From Marinifilaceae bacterium (lineage in GTDB: Bacteria; Bacteroidota; Bacteroidia; Bacteroidales; Marinifilaceae): 64,000 bases of DNA. Position numbers and translations under genes: made by a program. Below, in pieces: positions 43,587-52,226 of this stretch. Within the stretch, counting starts at the first letter, position 1. Each line of letters starts with the position of its first letter. The stretch lies in NCBI GenBank assembly GCA_016936255.1, contig JAFGYE010000073.1, forward strand, positions 1 through 64,000. Direction: 5' to 3'. The notes beneath the pieces are model-generated. The model was not told the DNA's origin and searched no databases. It saw nothing but the letters and a program-made list of their open reading frames with translations.

Positions 43587-44330
43587 ATGAGTAACTCTTA
43601 CTTCCTTTCTCAAATATCCATTCACAAAAGTTGGAATACTTTTCTTTCTAATGAAATTATATACTTAATTACTGATATCGAAAAATCAATTAGCATTGAA
43701 AAATCAACTCCAAAGCCAAATCTTACATTGCGCTTCTTAGAAATGGATTTGAATAAAATACCGGTTGTAATTTTAGGACAGGATCCTTATCCTCAAGCAG
43801 GAGTTGCAACAGGAAGAGCATTTGAGGTGAATGGTCTAAACTCCTGGCATGATAAATTTCGTAATGTGTCGTTAAAAAATATTCTGCGCTGCATTTACAA
43901 AGCTGAAACCAATAAAGAACTAAAATATTCGGAAATTCTGAGTCGGCTTAACGAAGGAGACCGATTAGTGATGGATGGTGATTTTAAGATACTTCCCCCA
44001 AATCAACTGTTTAGATATTGGTCGGAACACGAAAATGTACTGTTGCTAAATACGGCCTTTACCTGCGAAATTGGCAAACCAAATTCGCACACCAAACTTT
44101 GGGCTCCGTTTACTCAAAAATTACTGCAATTTATTGCCACGGCAAATCCTGATATAATTTGGTTCTTATGGGGCAACAATGCTCACCAGATTGTGAATAA
44201 GATTGAAATTTCCAACAAAATAGAAACTACTCATCCAATGATGTGTTATCAACGTGAAAATGATATTCTTTATGGTCAAGTAAATCCATTCAAAAAAACC
44301 AGCCAACTCGTCAACTGGACTGGAGTATAG
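43587..44330 (+). CDS. Uracil-DNA glycosylase-like protein, diverged family 1
   Basis: The start at MSNSYFLSQISIHKSWNTFL gives 247 residues; a TTG nine codons upstream is unlikely. VVILGQDPYPQAGVATGRAF carries the water-activating Asp (about 66) of the UNG fold, but the usual GQDPYH reads GQDPYP. The DNA-intercalating HPSPLS loop near the C-terminus reads HPMMCYQRE (about 215). LLNTAFTCEIGKPNSH replaces LLN...LTV.....SH. The fold and order of motifs support a uracil-DNA glycosylase superfamily member. The substitutions leave substrate range uncertain. Confidence 0.8.
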   Translation: MSNSYFLSQISIHKSWNTFLSNEIIYLITDIEKSISIEKSTPKPNLTLRFLEMDLNKIPVVILGQDPYPQAGVATGRAFEVNGLNSWHDKFRNVSLKNILRCIYKAETNKELKYSEILSRLNEGDRLVMDGDFKILPPNQLFRYWSEHENVLLLNTAFTCEIGKPNSHTKLWAPFTQKLLQFIATANPDIIWFLWGNNAHQIVNKIEISNKIETTHPMMCYQRENDILYGQVNPFKKTSQLVNWTGV

Positions 44331-44407
44331 ACCTTTGCTACTGTATTAATTTGGGTTAAAGTCTGTTAAAAAATGTATCATTTTAAACATTCATCCGACC
44401 GGAAAAT

Positions 44408-44415
44408 TATCTTTA
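44408..44415 (+). promoter_or_regulatory. -7 box ahead of the first CarboxypepD_reg gene
   Basis: TATCTTTA fits TAnnTTTG but for the last base and lies 25 bases before the TTG start of the first CarboxypepD_reg gene. Confidence 0.4.
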
Positions 44416-44439
44416 CATTGAAACAAAAAATCAAACAAT

Positions 44440-45264
44440 TTGAAAACAAGTCTACTCACTATATTTCTCTCTTTATTCTTCCTGTTCGGAGCTTTCTCCC
44501 AAAAAGAATCAAATGATGACACCTTTATTGTCTCTGGAAAGGTAATTAACCCGGAAAACATGGAAGGCATTTCTTTTGCCAATGTAAATCTTCAAGGAAC
44601 TAATTGGGGAATTGTTTGTGACAGTGCTGGTTTTTTTCGTCTTCGGATTCATCCCGATCAAAAATTAAGAATATCTGCTTTGGGATTTCAAGAGCAAGTA
44701 GTTGGCATTGAACCACCAAAAGTTGAACAAGAAGTTTTTCAGGAAATTTTCATGGAAAAAGGGAGTATTTTACTCGAAGAGGTCAGCATTTACTCTTTAG
44801 GAACTTATAGCCAGTTTAAAGAAAACTTTATTAAGACCGATGCCCCTGAAGAAGAAAATATTGCCACAACATTTGATTTTGGTAATTTAAACCTAGCTCA
44901 GGCTGAGGCAAACACTCTTAACCGTGGAGGGGGTGGATTTGGATTTGGAATCAGAATTAATGGAAGAAAAACTAAAAAAAATCCTCGTATGGAGCCATTA
45001 GCTCAATTACATGAACAAATGCTGACAAGTAAATTTAATAAAGAACTTGTTGCTGATGTTACTAAAGAAAGTGGTGAAAGATTAGATCTTTTAGTTAAGT
45101 ACATTAATTCAAAATCAACATTCTCATATCGAACAAGCGAATATTATATCATAAACAAAGTAAAACAACTCTACCAAGATTTTTTACTGGAAAAGCCTCA
45201 GTTTGAAAACAATTTAAGCTTTACAGATTCTTTAGGAACGATAATGAACCATCTACGCCCGTAA
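44440..45264 (+). CDS. Exported CarboxypepD_reg-domain protein, first of a pair
   Basis: The 274 residues begin with a signal peptide of ~20 residues (LLTIFLSLFFLFGAFSQ). The initiating codon is TTG; there is no ATG upstream in frame. Residues about 29-105 form a CarboxypepD_reg-like beta-sandwich (SGKVINPENMEGISFANVNL, LRISALGFQEQVVGIEP), the domain that precedes TonB-dependent receptor plugs. No plug or barrel follows. The rest (about 110-274) is helical and polar, with LGTYSQFKENFIKT shared with the next protein. It is probably periplasmic or surface-anchored, with unknown function. Confidence 0.82.
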   Translation: MKTSLLTIFLSLFFLFGAFSQKESNDDTFIVSGKVINPENMEGISFANVNLQGTNWGIVCDSAGFFRLRIHPDQKLRISALGFQEQVVGIEPPKVEQEVFQEIFMEKGSILLEEVSIYSLGTYSQFKENFIKTDAPEEENIATTFDFGNLNLAQAEANTLNRGGGGFGFGIRINGRKTKKNPRMEPLAQLHEQMLTSKFNKELVADVTKESGERLDLLVKYINSKSTFSYRTSEYYIINKVKQLYQDFLLEKPQFENNLSFTDSLGTIMNHLRP

Positions 45265-45285
45265 CCAATGAATTAAACTCTTCTC

Positions 45286-46119
45286 ATGAAATTAAAAAGG
45301 GTACTGTACATTTCATTAATTCTAATTTTTAGCTCACCTTACTACTCATTTTCGGAAAGCTCTAAAATAGATACCATTATCAGTATTTCCGGGCAAATTC
45401 TCCATTCGGAGAGTTTAACTCCTATTCCATTGGCAACCATCAGCATTAAAAGAACACGCAAAGGAATTATTTGCGACAGCCTTGGTATTTTTCATCTGCA
45501 AATCCAGCAATACGATACACTTCGAATAAGTGCTTTGGGTTACAAAGCTATCGATTGGGAAGTTCCTTTCGTTTTTAATCCTGACTCACCTCCCTTCTTT
45601 CAAATTAAATTAGAAGACATTTCCTATTTACTGGATGAAGTAGACATTTATGCATTGGGAACCTGGGATGAGTTTAAAGAAGATTTTGTTAAAACGAAAT
45701 TGGAAGAGAAAGATCCTATCAACAAAAGCATTATGAAACAATTAGCTCCCTACAATACAAAAGAACCAAATATTGTTCCTGCACAATATCGTCCTAAAAA
45801 TGAAGGAAAAATGGGAGTTTTAGGTGCGATTTTTGCGCCTACAGATTTTTTGTACAGCAAATTGAGTAAATCAGAAAAATCGAAAAAGGAATTGTCCAAA
45901 ATAATAAGAAACGAAGGCAAGGCAAAAAAGATTAGTTCGAAATACAATGCGGATATAGTGGCCGATGCAACAGGCTTAGAAGGGGACGAATTACTGAAAT
46001 TTATGGAATACGCTGGCTCAGAAATTAAAGTAAGCCCAAATTCCTCAGAATACTACGTTATGCAACAAATCCTGTTTTTATTCAAAAAATATCAGGAAGA
46101 AACTACAGAAGCGGAGTAA
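45286..46119 (+). CDS. Exported CarboxypepD_reg-domain protein, second of a pair
   Basis: The 277 residues are a paralogue of the protein encoded 21 bases upstream. Signal peptide at about 1-22, CarboxypepD_reg domain at about 30-110 (SGQILHSESLTPIPLATISI, LRISALGYKAIDWEVPF), then the shared LGTWDEFKEDFVKTKLEEK. Near the C-terminus KYNADIVADATGLEGDELLK parallels KFNKELVADVTKESGERLD in the first copy. Its 3' end overlaps the convergent cardiolipin synthase gene by 17 bases. A tandem duplication without a transporter partner. Confidence 0.82.
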   Translation: MKLKRVLYISLILIFSSPYYSFSESSKIDTIISISGQILHSESLTPIPLATISIKRTRKGIICDSLGIFHLQIQQYDTLRISALGYKAIDWEVPFVFNPDSPPFFQIKLEDISYLLDEVDIYALGTWDEFKEDFVKTKLEEKDPINKSIMKQLAPYNTKEPNIVPAQYRPKNEGKMGVLGAIFAPTDFLYSKLSKSEKSKKELSKIIRNEGKAKKISSKYNADIVADATGLEGDELLKFMEYAGSEIKVSPNSSEYYVMQQILFLFKKYQEETTEAE

Positions 46120-47575
46120 ATAACCGTGCCATTGATTCTTTCACTCTCTGCCCTTTAGACCTGTCCTGCCACTGGTTTAAATGCAATTCATCACTACTCT
46201 CCAAATCACTTAAAAATCGTGTTCTAAGTTCCAAAGTGATGTCCTCATCGTAAATTAATGCATTCACTTCAAAATTTTGTTCAAAACTCCGCACATCCAT
46301 ATTTGCTGTTCCTACCGTTGCCATTATCCCATCAACCATCATTATCTTGCTATGATTAAATCCTCCTTTGTAAAAATAGATTCGCACACCTGCTTCCAAT
46401 AATTCTTCAATGTAGGAAAGCGTTCCCCAATAGGTCATGAATGAATCTGATTTTTTGGGAAGTAAAACACGCACATCAACCCCACTCATCGCCGATGTTT
46501 TAAGTGCCATTAAAATACTGCTGTTAGGCATAAAATACGGCGATGAAATATACACATTCCTCCTTGCCGAAGTAATGGCCGAGAAATACGCCTGCATGAT
46601 ACTTGCCCAGTCGGAATCGGCACCAGAGGCAGTAATCTGCAACAAACATTTTTGCTTCACTTTCTTGTAAGGAAGATATTTTTCGTCGAGTAACACTTCC
46701 TGTCGAACAAAATACCAATCGATTAAGAATACAATTTGTAAACTACTAGCTGCTTCGCCAACAATTTTAAGGTGAGTATCCCGCCACGAGCCAATTTCGG
46801 GCAGGCCATGAAGATAACGATCGGCAAAATTCAATCCTCCGACAAAAGCTGTTTTGCCATCAATCACAATAATTTTCCGGTGATTTCGGTAATTAACCCG
46901 ACTCGTCAGAATAGGAAAACGAACAGGAAGAAAAGCGTGTATTTTCACGCCAGTATCTTGCAATGATTTTACATATTCCTTGCTCAACTTCCAGCTTCCA
47001 ACATCATCATAAATAACACGAACCTCAACACCTTCTCTTGCTTTTTGCATCAATATTTCGAGCAATTCCGACGCCAACTCTCCATCTTCAATAATGTAAT
47101 ATTCCAAATGAATGTGATCCTTTGCTTTCCGAAGAGCCTTAAAAATAGAAGGAAATGTCTCCTCCCCATCGTTCAGAATTTTCACCCGGTTGTAACCAGT
47201 AAGCAATGCCTTTGAATTGTTTAAAAGCAAGGTCATCAGGTTCTTTTTTTCATGAATCCGCTCATCCTTCAACCATCGGCTTTTATCCAAATGAAGCTTT
47301 TGATCCTGACTCATTACCTGCAGCCACTTCATATCGCCCAACTCTTTCATGCTGAACATTTTTTGTTTCCGGAAACTCTGTCCGAAAACCAAATAGGAGA
47401 TCAAACCGAAAACAGGCACAGATACCAAAACCAAAATCCAGGAAATGGTTTTTAATGGACTGCGATTTTCAAGAATTACAATAATTACCGTAGAGATAAT
47501 GGTGATGACATATAGAACAGCCAACACTTCAAAAATGTGAATCCAGAATTCCGACCAATTAATTGTTAACAGCAT
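46103..47575 (-). CDS. cls: Cardiolipin synthase, PLD superfamily
   Basis: The 490 residues comprise two N-terminal membrane helices (about 10-32 and 42-62, PLDc_N type) and two HKD motifs, NHRKIIVIDGKTAFVGGLNF (about 237) and NHSKIMMVDGIMATVGTANM (about 408). The enzyme joins two phosphatidylglycerol molecules, or PG with another donor, to cardiolipin at the inner membrane. The overlap with the convergent CarboxypepD_reg gene leaves no room for a terminator. Confidence 0.95.
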   Translation of the reverse strand: MLLTINWSEFWIHIFEVLAVLYVITIISTVIIVILENRSPLKTISWILVLVSVPVFGLISYLVFGQSFRKQKMFSMKELGDMKWLQVMSQDQKLHLDKSRWLKDERIHEKKNLMTLLLNNSKALLTGYNRVKILNDGEETFPSIFKALRKAKDHIHLEYYIIEDGELASELLEILMQKAREGVEVRVIYDDVGSWKLSKEYVKSLQDTGVKIHAFLPVRFPILTSRVNYRNHRKIIVIDGKTAFVGGLNFADRYLHGLPEIGSWRDTHLKIVGEAASSLQIVFLIDWYFVRQEVLLDEKYLPYKKVKQKCLLQITASGADSDWASIMQAYFSAITSARRNVYISSPYFMPNSSILMALKTSAMSGVDVRVLLPKKSDSFMTYWGTLSYIEELLEAGVRIYFYKGGFNHSKIMMVDGIMATVGTANMDVRSFEQNFEVNALIYDEDITLELRTRFLSDLESSDELHLNQWQDRSKGQRVKESMARLFTPLL

Positions 47576-47739
47576 ATATCCGACTACTTCAGAAGATTTG
47601 TATCTTTGTTAATTTAATAGCTTTGAGATATTAGATGTGAAAAATAAGACAATGATTTACTATTTTAAGTAATCAATTACTAATTTTCAATTCCTCTACA
47701 TTTAAAAGATTCAATTTTGAACCAATATTCCTAAGTCAA

Positions 47740-48603
47740 ATGACTCCATCAAACACAATACAATCTACAATAAATTACATAAAAAAAGAACTCGAGGAGT
47801 TATATCATGCCCGAGAAACAGAAAGCTTAGCTTACCTTCTGCTTGAATATGTTTTGAAATATTCGAAAACTCAAATTCAGCTTAACAAAGCTGAGAAAAT
47901 CAGCCCTGAACTTTTTCAGCAAATTAAATACTATACACAAGAGCTTACAAAGAATATACCCATTCAATACGTACTAGGAGAAACTGAATTTTACGATCTT
48001 ACTTTTAAAGTAAATAAACACACCTTAATTCCCAGACCAGAAACTGAGGAGCTGGTTCATGCTATCATCAATGAAAACAGACAAGAAGGTTTACAAATTT
48101 TAGATATTGGAACCGGCAGTGGCTGCATTCCCATTTCGCTGGCAAAAAATTTAAAAAATGCTCGCGTTTCATCTGCTGATATTTCGGCAGAGGCAATTGA
48201 GAAGGCTAAAGAAAATGCCGAACTCAACCAGGTTGATGTTCATTTTTTTCATCGGGACATCCTAAACTGGAAGAATTTTGATTGGGACAATTTTGATATT
48301 ATTGTAAGCAATCCTCCCTACGTAACCGAAGCCGAAAAAAACCAAATGGAGAAAAATGTTCTGGATCATGAGCCTCATTCAGCATTATTTGTGACAGATC
48401 ACGATCCTTTAATTTTTTACAGAACCATCGCAGAAATGGCTCTCCTGCATTTGAAAAAAGGCGGGCGGCTTTATTTTGAAATCAACGAAAGTTTAGGAAA
48501 TGAAATGATAGCGCTTTTGGAACAAAAAGGATTCAGCAGCATACGCCTAAGGTTAGATATCAACGGAAAAAACAGAATGGTCTCAGCTATAAAACCGCAT
48601 TGA
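47740..48603 (+). CDS. prmC: Release factor glutamine methyltransferase
   Basis: This 287-residue SAM-dependent methyltransferase modifies the GGQ glutamine of RF1/RF2. It has an N-terminal helical release-factor-binding domain (1-~85). RPETEELVHAI, DIGTGSGCIPISLA (SAM loop, about 122) and the catalytic VSNPPYVTEAE (about 188-198) identify PrmC/HemK. Its stop codon overlaps the recX start (TGATG), so the two genes are translationally coupled. prfB, one substrate gene, is about 3.6 kb downstream. Confidence 0.94.
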   Translation: MTPSNTIQSTINYIKKELEELYHARETESLAYLLLEYVLKYSKTQIQLNKAEKISPELFQQIKYYTQELTKNIPIQYVLGETEFYDLTFKVNKHTLIPRPETEELVHAIINENRQEGLQILDIGTGSGCIPISLAKNLKNARVSSADISAEAIEKAKENAELNQVDVHFFHRDILNWKNFDWDNFDIIVSNPPYVTEAEKNQMEKNVLDHEPHSALFVTDHDPLIFYRTIAEMALLHLKKGGRLYFEINESLGNEMIALLEQKGFSSIRLRLDINGKNRMVSAIKPH

Positions 48604-49094
48604 TGGATTACAAAAAGAAGAAACGAGAAGTTAGCGCCGAATCTGCTTTATCAAAAACCATGTTTATTTGCAGCAGACAAGAAAAATGCTGCTTTGATAT
48701 TCGTAAAAAGCTTTGTGAATGGGAAATTTCATCGACCGATCAGGATCAGATTATTCAAACATTGATTGACGAAAAATTCCTTAATGATGAACGTTACACC
48801 AATTTTTACGTTCGCGATAAATTCCGTTTCAACCGATGGGGACGAATAAAAATTGCTCATCATCTGAAACAAAAGCAAATTCCGGAATACATTATATCTG
48901 ATGCCATAGACCAATTAGATGAAAACGAATACGCCCAAAATCTTCACGACATACTACACAGTAAGATAAAAACCATTCGAGAGGAAGACCCTTATCAACT
49001 AAAAGCCAAATTATTCCGATTTGCACAAGGAAGAGGTTTTGAATCTCAGCTTTCTCTTCAGATAATTGATAAATTAATTTCGAAAAAGGACTAA
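48603..49094 (+). CDS. recX: RecX-family regulatory protein
   Basis: The ATG overlaps the prmC stop by one base, giving 163 residues of tandem three-helix repeats. CSRQEKCCFDIRKKLCEWEI, LIDEKFLNDERYTNFYVRDK, FRFNRWGRIKIAHHLKQKQI and DAIDQLDENEYAQNL match the RecX pattern. RecX caps RecA filaments and limits recombination and SOS induction. recA is not in the window. A TTG one codon earlier is also in frame but unlikely. Confidence 0.9.
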   Translation: MDYKKKKREVSAESALSKTMFICSRQEKCCFDIRKKLCEWEISSTDQDQIIQTLIDEKFLNDERYTNFYVRDKFRFNRWGRIKIAHHLKQKQIPEYIISDAIDQLDENEYAQNLHDILHSKIKTIREEDPYQLKAKLFRFAQGRGFESQLSLQIIDKLISKKD

Positions 49095-49168
49095 ATTTTA
49101 AATTAACTTTGGCATCCTTATTGTTTACAATTATTATCTTTAAACAACAAAAATCCAAAATCATAAAA

Positions 49169-50578
49169 ATGATTAAATCATTACGCACCTTACTGCACTT
49201 TTCCTTTATCCTTACATTTATAGTGAGCTGTTCGTCAAATACTACAGCCGCCAAACGCAGACCTCCGCAATGGGTAAAAGAGCGTCCTGTTTCATCAGAA
49301 TACTATATTGGCATAGCCGTAGTTAAGAAAGACGCCAATGAAACAAGCTATATTCAATTGGCTAAAAATCAAGCCCTACAGGATTTATGTTCCGAAATTT
49401 CCATCTCTATTTCATCCAATTCTGTTCTGCATCAGTTCGAAAACAACACGAGTTTTAAAGAAGAGTTTGAAGCAGATATTAAAACCTCTCTTGTGCAGGA
49501 TCTGGAAGGATACGAAATGGTTGCTTCCTGGGACAATAAAAAAGAAGGAGAATATTGGGTTTACTATCAATTGTCAAAAAATCAGTATGCTCTGCTAAAA
49601 AGAGTGAAACTAAACAAAGCAAAAAAACTGTCTCAAAGCTATTTCGAAGAAGGCAAACAATACGAAAAACAACTCGACCTTTTTCAAGCATTAAATTACT
49701 ACGCAAAATCACTTGATGCAATAAAAAATCATTTGGATGAAGATCTTAGCGTAATGACATTGGATGGAACTATCAATTTAGGAACAGATATTTATAATTC
49801 CATCCAAAACATTTTTAACCGAACACAACTTACTCCGGTCAAAAAGACGATTCAGCTCGAAATATCAACTTCGCAAAAAGAACCAATTCTGGTAAAAGCT
49901 GTTTGGCTGGCCGATGAAGGTGAAAAAATGATTTCTCAATTGCCCTTGGAAATTAAATTCACAAAAGGTGCAGGTATTTTGAATGGAAATGTTTCGACAG
50001 ACCAATTTGGTTATGCATCTTCTCAATTGTCGAGAGTAAGCTCGCGGCAAAAACTGCAGGAAATTACTGCTTCTCTCGATCTTTCATCAATTTTGGATGA
50101 AAGCAACGAAAATTACGAATTAAACAAACTTTTCTTCACTGAAGAATCGGCACCTAAAAGTAAAATCACTTTAAATGTAGAACGACTAAAAGCGTACCTG
50201 AATTTTAGCGAAAAGATATTTGGAGAAGACTCTAAACGCGGAATTTTAGAGAACAATTTAAAGAAAGAATTGTCTGAAAATTTCTTCTCATTTACAAATA
50301 ATAAAGATCAGGCCAAAGTTATTCTTGATATCAATACCAATGTAACAAAAGGTGAAATTAAAGAAGGCCGCAACTACAAAGTATATATTGTGTATCTGGA
50401 TTGTTTTTTCTCGCTTACCGATGTTAAAACAGGCCTGGAAATTTTCAATGATGCCATATACGAAGTGAAAGGCATGAAGCCCATCAGTTACGATTATGCA
50501 GTGAAAGAGGCTTACGAACAAGCTGTTGATGAAATAAACAACACGATTGTCCCTAAACTGAATCAACTTGATTTATAA
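49169..50578 (+). CDS. LPP20-family lipoprotein, large
   Basis: The start at MIKSLRTLLHFSFILTFIVS gives a lipobox IVSC, with Cys about 21 as the lipidated residue. The frame extends 20 codons upstream without sense. The 469 residues have an LPP20-like domain at about 30-150 (RPPQWVKERP, YYIGIAVVKKDANETSYIQL, alternating short helices and strands). A middle beta-rich part and a C-terminal strand-helix region resembling LPP20 again complete it. It is probably periplasmic-facing in the outer or inner membrane. It is followed after 45 bases by a smaller LPP20 lipoprotein gene. Function unknown. Confidence 0.82.
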   Translation: MIKSLRTLLHFSFILTFIVSCSSNTTAAKRRPPQWVKERPVSSEYYIGIAVVKKDANETSYIQLAKNQALQDLCSEISISISSNSVLHQFENNTSFKEEFEADIKTSLVQDLEGYEMVASWDNKKEGEYWVYYQLSKNQYALLKRVKLNKAKKLSQSYFEEGKQYEKQLDLFQALNYYAKSLDAIKNHLDEDLSVMTLDGTINLGTDIYNSIQNIFNRTQLTPVKKTIQLEISTSQKEPILVKAVWLADEGEKMISQLPLEIKFTKGAGILNGNVSTDQFGYASSQLSRVSSRQKLQEITASLDLSSILDESNENYELNKLFFTEESAPKSKITLNVERLKAYLNFSEKIFGEDSKRGILENNLKKELSENFFSFTNNKDQAKVILDINTNVTKGEIKEGRNYKVYIVYLDCFFSLTDVKTGLEIFNDAIYEVKGMKPISYDYAVKEAYEQAVDEINNTIVPKLNQLDL

Positions 50579-50623
50579 AATCATCATATTCCAAAACAAA
50601 AAATAACGATAAATAATACACAC

Positions 50624-51223
50624 ATGAAAACAAGAAAATTACACAAAAGCTTATTCCTTGGATTAGGAATTTTACTGGTTGCAGGAATGAGTTCTTGCGG
50701 ATCGGCTGAAAAAGTAGTTACTACAAAAGCACAAGGCGAAGAATTGATTGAAGTTTATTGTACCGGCCCTGATTTTCAAAGTGATAAAAATAATTTCAGA
50801 GCTTCTGCTATTGGCGAAAGTTTAGATCAGATGGTATCTAAAAAGAAAGCCGGCACCAATGCCCGTGCCGAACTGGCGACACTAATTCAGTCTACAATAA
50901 AAGGTACAATTGACAACTACGTGAACTCAACAGAATTAAATAATGTTGAGCAAGTTGAAGAACGTTTTGAAGGTTTAACCCGTGAGGTGATCAACCAACA
51001 ATTGAACAACATCAAAGTAATTTGCGAAAAGCAAACCAAAACCGGTGAAAACAAATACAAAACATACATTGCCCTGGAGATGAGCTCAAAAGATTTGGAG
51101 GAAGCAATCAACCAAAAATTATCGCAGGATGACAAGTTAAAAGTTGATTACGATTACGAGAAATTCAAAGAAACTTTTAATGCCGAGATGCAAAAACTGG
51201 AAGCTCAGCAAAGAGGATTCTAA
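50624..51223 (+). CDS. LPP20-family lipoprotein, small
   Basis: The 199 residues have a signal peptide with lipobox GMSSC (Cys about 26) and a single LPP20-type domain. ASAIGESLDQMVSKKKAGTN is followed by a helix (ARAELATLIQSTIKGTIDNY) and KYKTYIALEMSSKDLEEAI. The ~45-base spacing and shared fold with the preceding gene suggest one operon and a common complex. A strong stem-loop follows. Confidence 0.85.
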   Translation: MKTRKLHKSLFLGLGILLVAGMSSCGSAEKVVTTKAQGEELIEVYCTGPDFQSDKNNFRASAIGESLDQMVSKKKAGTNARAELATLIQSTIKGTIDNYVNSTELNNVEQVEERFEGLTREVINQQLNNIKVICEKQTKTGENKYKTYIALEMSSKDLEEAINQKLSQDDKLKVDYDYEKFKETFNAEMQKLEAQQRGF

Positions 51224-51251
51224 GCAAAAAACAACATTCTAATATAAGCTG

Positions 51252-51292
51252 AAAAAATGGCCATTTCTTTCATAAGAAATGGCCATTTTAAA
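51252..51292. terminator. Bidirectional terminator between convergent genes
   Basis: AAAATGGCCATTTCTT pairs perfectly with AAGAAATGGCCATTTT around TCAT. An A-run on the left and a T-run on the right let it work on both strands: for the LPP20 pair (+) and for the small barrel gene (-). Confidence 0.88.
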
Positions 51293-51311
51293 ATCAAAAA
51301 AATACTATAAT

Positions 51312-51830
51312 CTAAATATTAAAAAGTACACCAACAGCCAGGTTAACATTCTCATAAGCTGTGTTGTATTTAAAATCGCCAAAAAACTGAACATCACCAC
51401 CCGTTCTAGCTCCGATACCTAAATTCAAACCAACTTTTGAATCGGAACCTGAAAAAGTTCCGAACTCGCCAAAATCTATCGACGCATCGACATAAGAATA
51501 ATTTAAACCTCCTATGGCGTATACTTTTAAAGTCTCTTCCTTTACGAAATTGCAATGTACATCTGCATCCAACACATATTCAGTCAAATCTAATCCATCA
51601 GGAGAACTTGGGAAAAAATAGGTGAAGCCGGGAGCAATTGAAAATAATTCGTTTATTTCATACAAGCCTTTAACTCCAATTCCAAATGCCACCGCTTCAC
51701 TTCCGTCATCATCAATTGAAAGCTTAGTGCCCATAACCAAATTTCCGCCCAATTTCATCTGTGCACTTGCTTCAAGGCCTGCAAAAATCATAACGGCAAC
51801 AGCAATTAGAAATAAAATTTTCTTTTTCAT
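51312..51830 (-). CDS. Small outer-membrane beta-barrel protein
   Basis: The start at MKKKILFLIAVAVMIFAGLE gives a signal peptide cut after ASA (about residue 23); an upstream in-frame ATG would put 26 extra residues before it. The 172 residues have eight or so amphipathic strands (MKLGGNLVMGTKLSI, AVAFGIGVKGLYEIN, KVGLNLGIGARTGGDVQFFG) ending FNI, an OmpA/OmpX-type small barrel. It is convergent with the LPP20 pair across a shared terminator. The function is structural or adhesive; unknown. Confidence 0.78.
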   Translation of the reverse strand: MKKKILFLIAVAVMIFAGLEASAQMKLGGNLVMGTKLSIDDDGSEAVAFGIGVKGLYEINELFSIAPGFTYFFPSSPDGLDLTEYVLDADVHCNFVKEETLKVYAIGGLNYSYVDASIDFGEFGTFSGSDSKVGLNLGIGARTGGDVQFFGDFKYNTAYENVNLAVGVLFNI

Positions 51831-52051
51831 AATTTTAGTTTTAGGTTTAAAATTACTTACTCCGAATATCGAAGACAATATGAAATTTAATTGTTTCACA
51901 ATAAACAAACAAATTTAAATCAACACCTATTACCTGTATACTAAACCTATATCTATACAAACGAAACAAGCTCATATTCAAACCCATTTCTTTTCCGCGA
52001 TCATATTTAGACTAACCGGAATACAGCACAGAAGTGCAAAAAAAGTAATCT

Positions 52052-52084
52052 GAGGTATCTTTGACGTTGATGCCAAAATAATTC
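52052..52084 (+). repeat. 33-base copy of the prfB frameshift region
   Basis: The 33 bases from GAGGTATCTTTGACGTTGAT to AATTC are identical to 52280-52312 inside prfB, 228 bases away, in the same orientation. The copy includes CTTTGAC and TATCTTTG but lacks the complete AGGAGG that stimulates frameshifting. Flanks show no further similarity. Confidence 0.92.
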
Positions 52085-52172
52085 TGATTTCCTTTTGCAA
52101 AGCTGAATCTTAAAATATTCATCGAAGTGTTATTTATTTTTTCTGAAAACAACATTACACCTTCTTTTCAAA

Positions 52173-52202
52173 TTGTTCCTTTCTCTTTGTTTATTACCTT
52201 TA
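52173..52202 (+). promoter_or_regulatory. prfB promoter
   Basis: TTG at 52173 and TACCTTTA at 52195 are 19 bases apart, close to the Bacteroidota -33/-7 spacing. Transcription would start about 15-20 bases before the ATG. Confidence 0.45.
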
Positions 52203-52226
52203 CACTTCAATTAATAATTTACAAAA

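Larger units (their letters stand above)
51831..52226. other. Divergent gap between small barrel gene and prfB
   Basis: The gap is AT-rich with no gene. It contains a 33-base exact copy of the prfB frameshift region at 52052-52084 and the prfB promoter near its right end. After the copied 33 bases the reading frame loses all similarity to RF2, so the copy is not a functional gene fragment. Confidence 0.65.
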
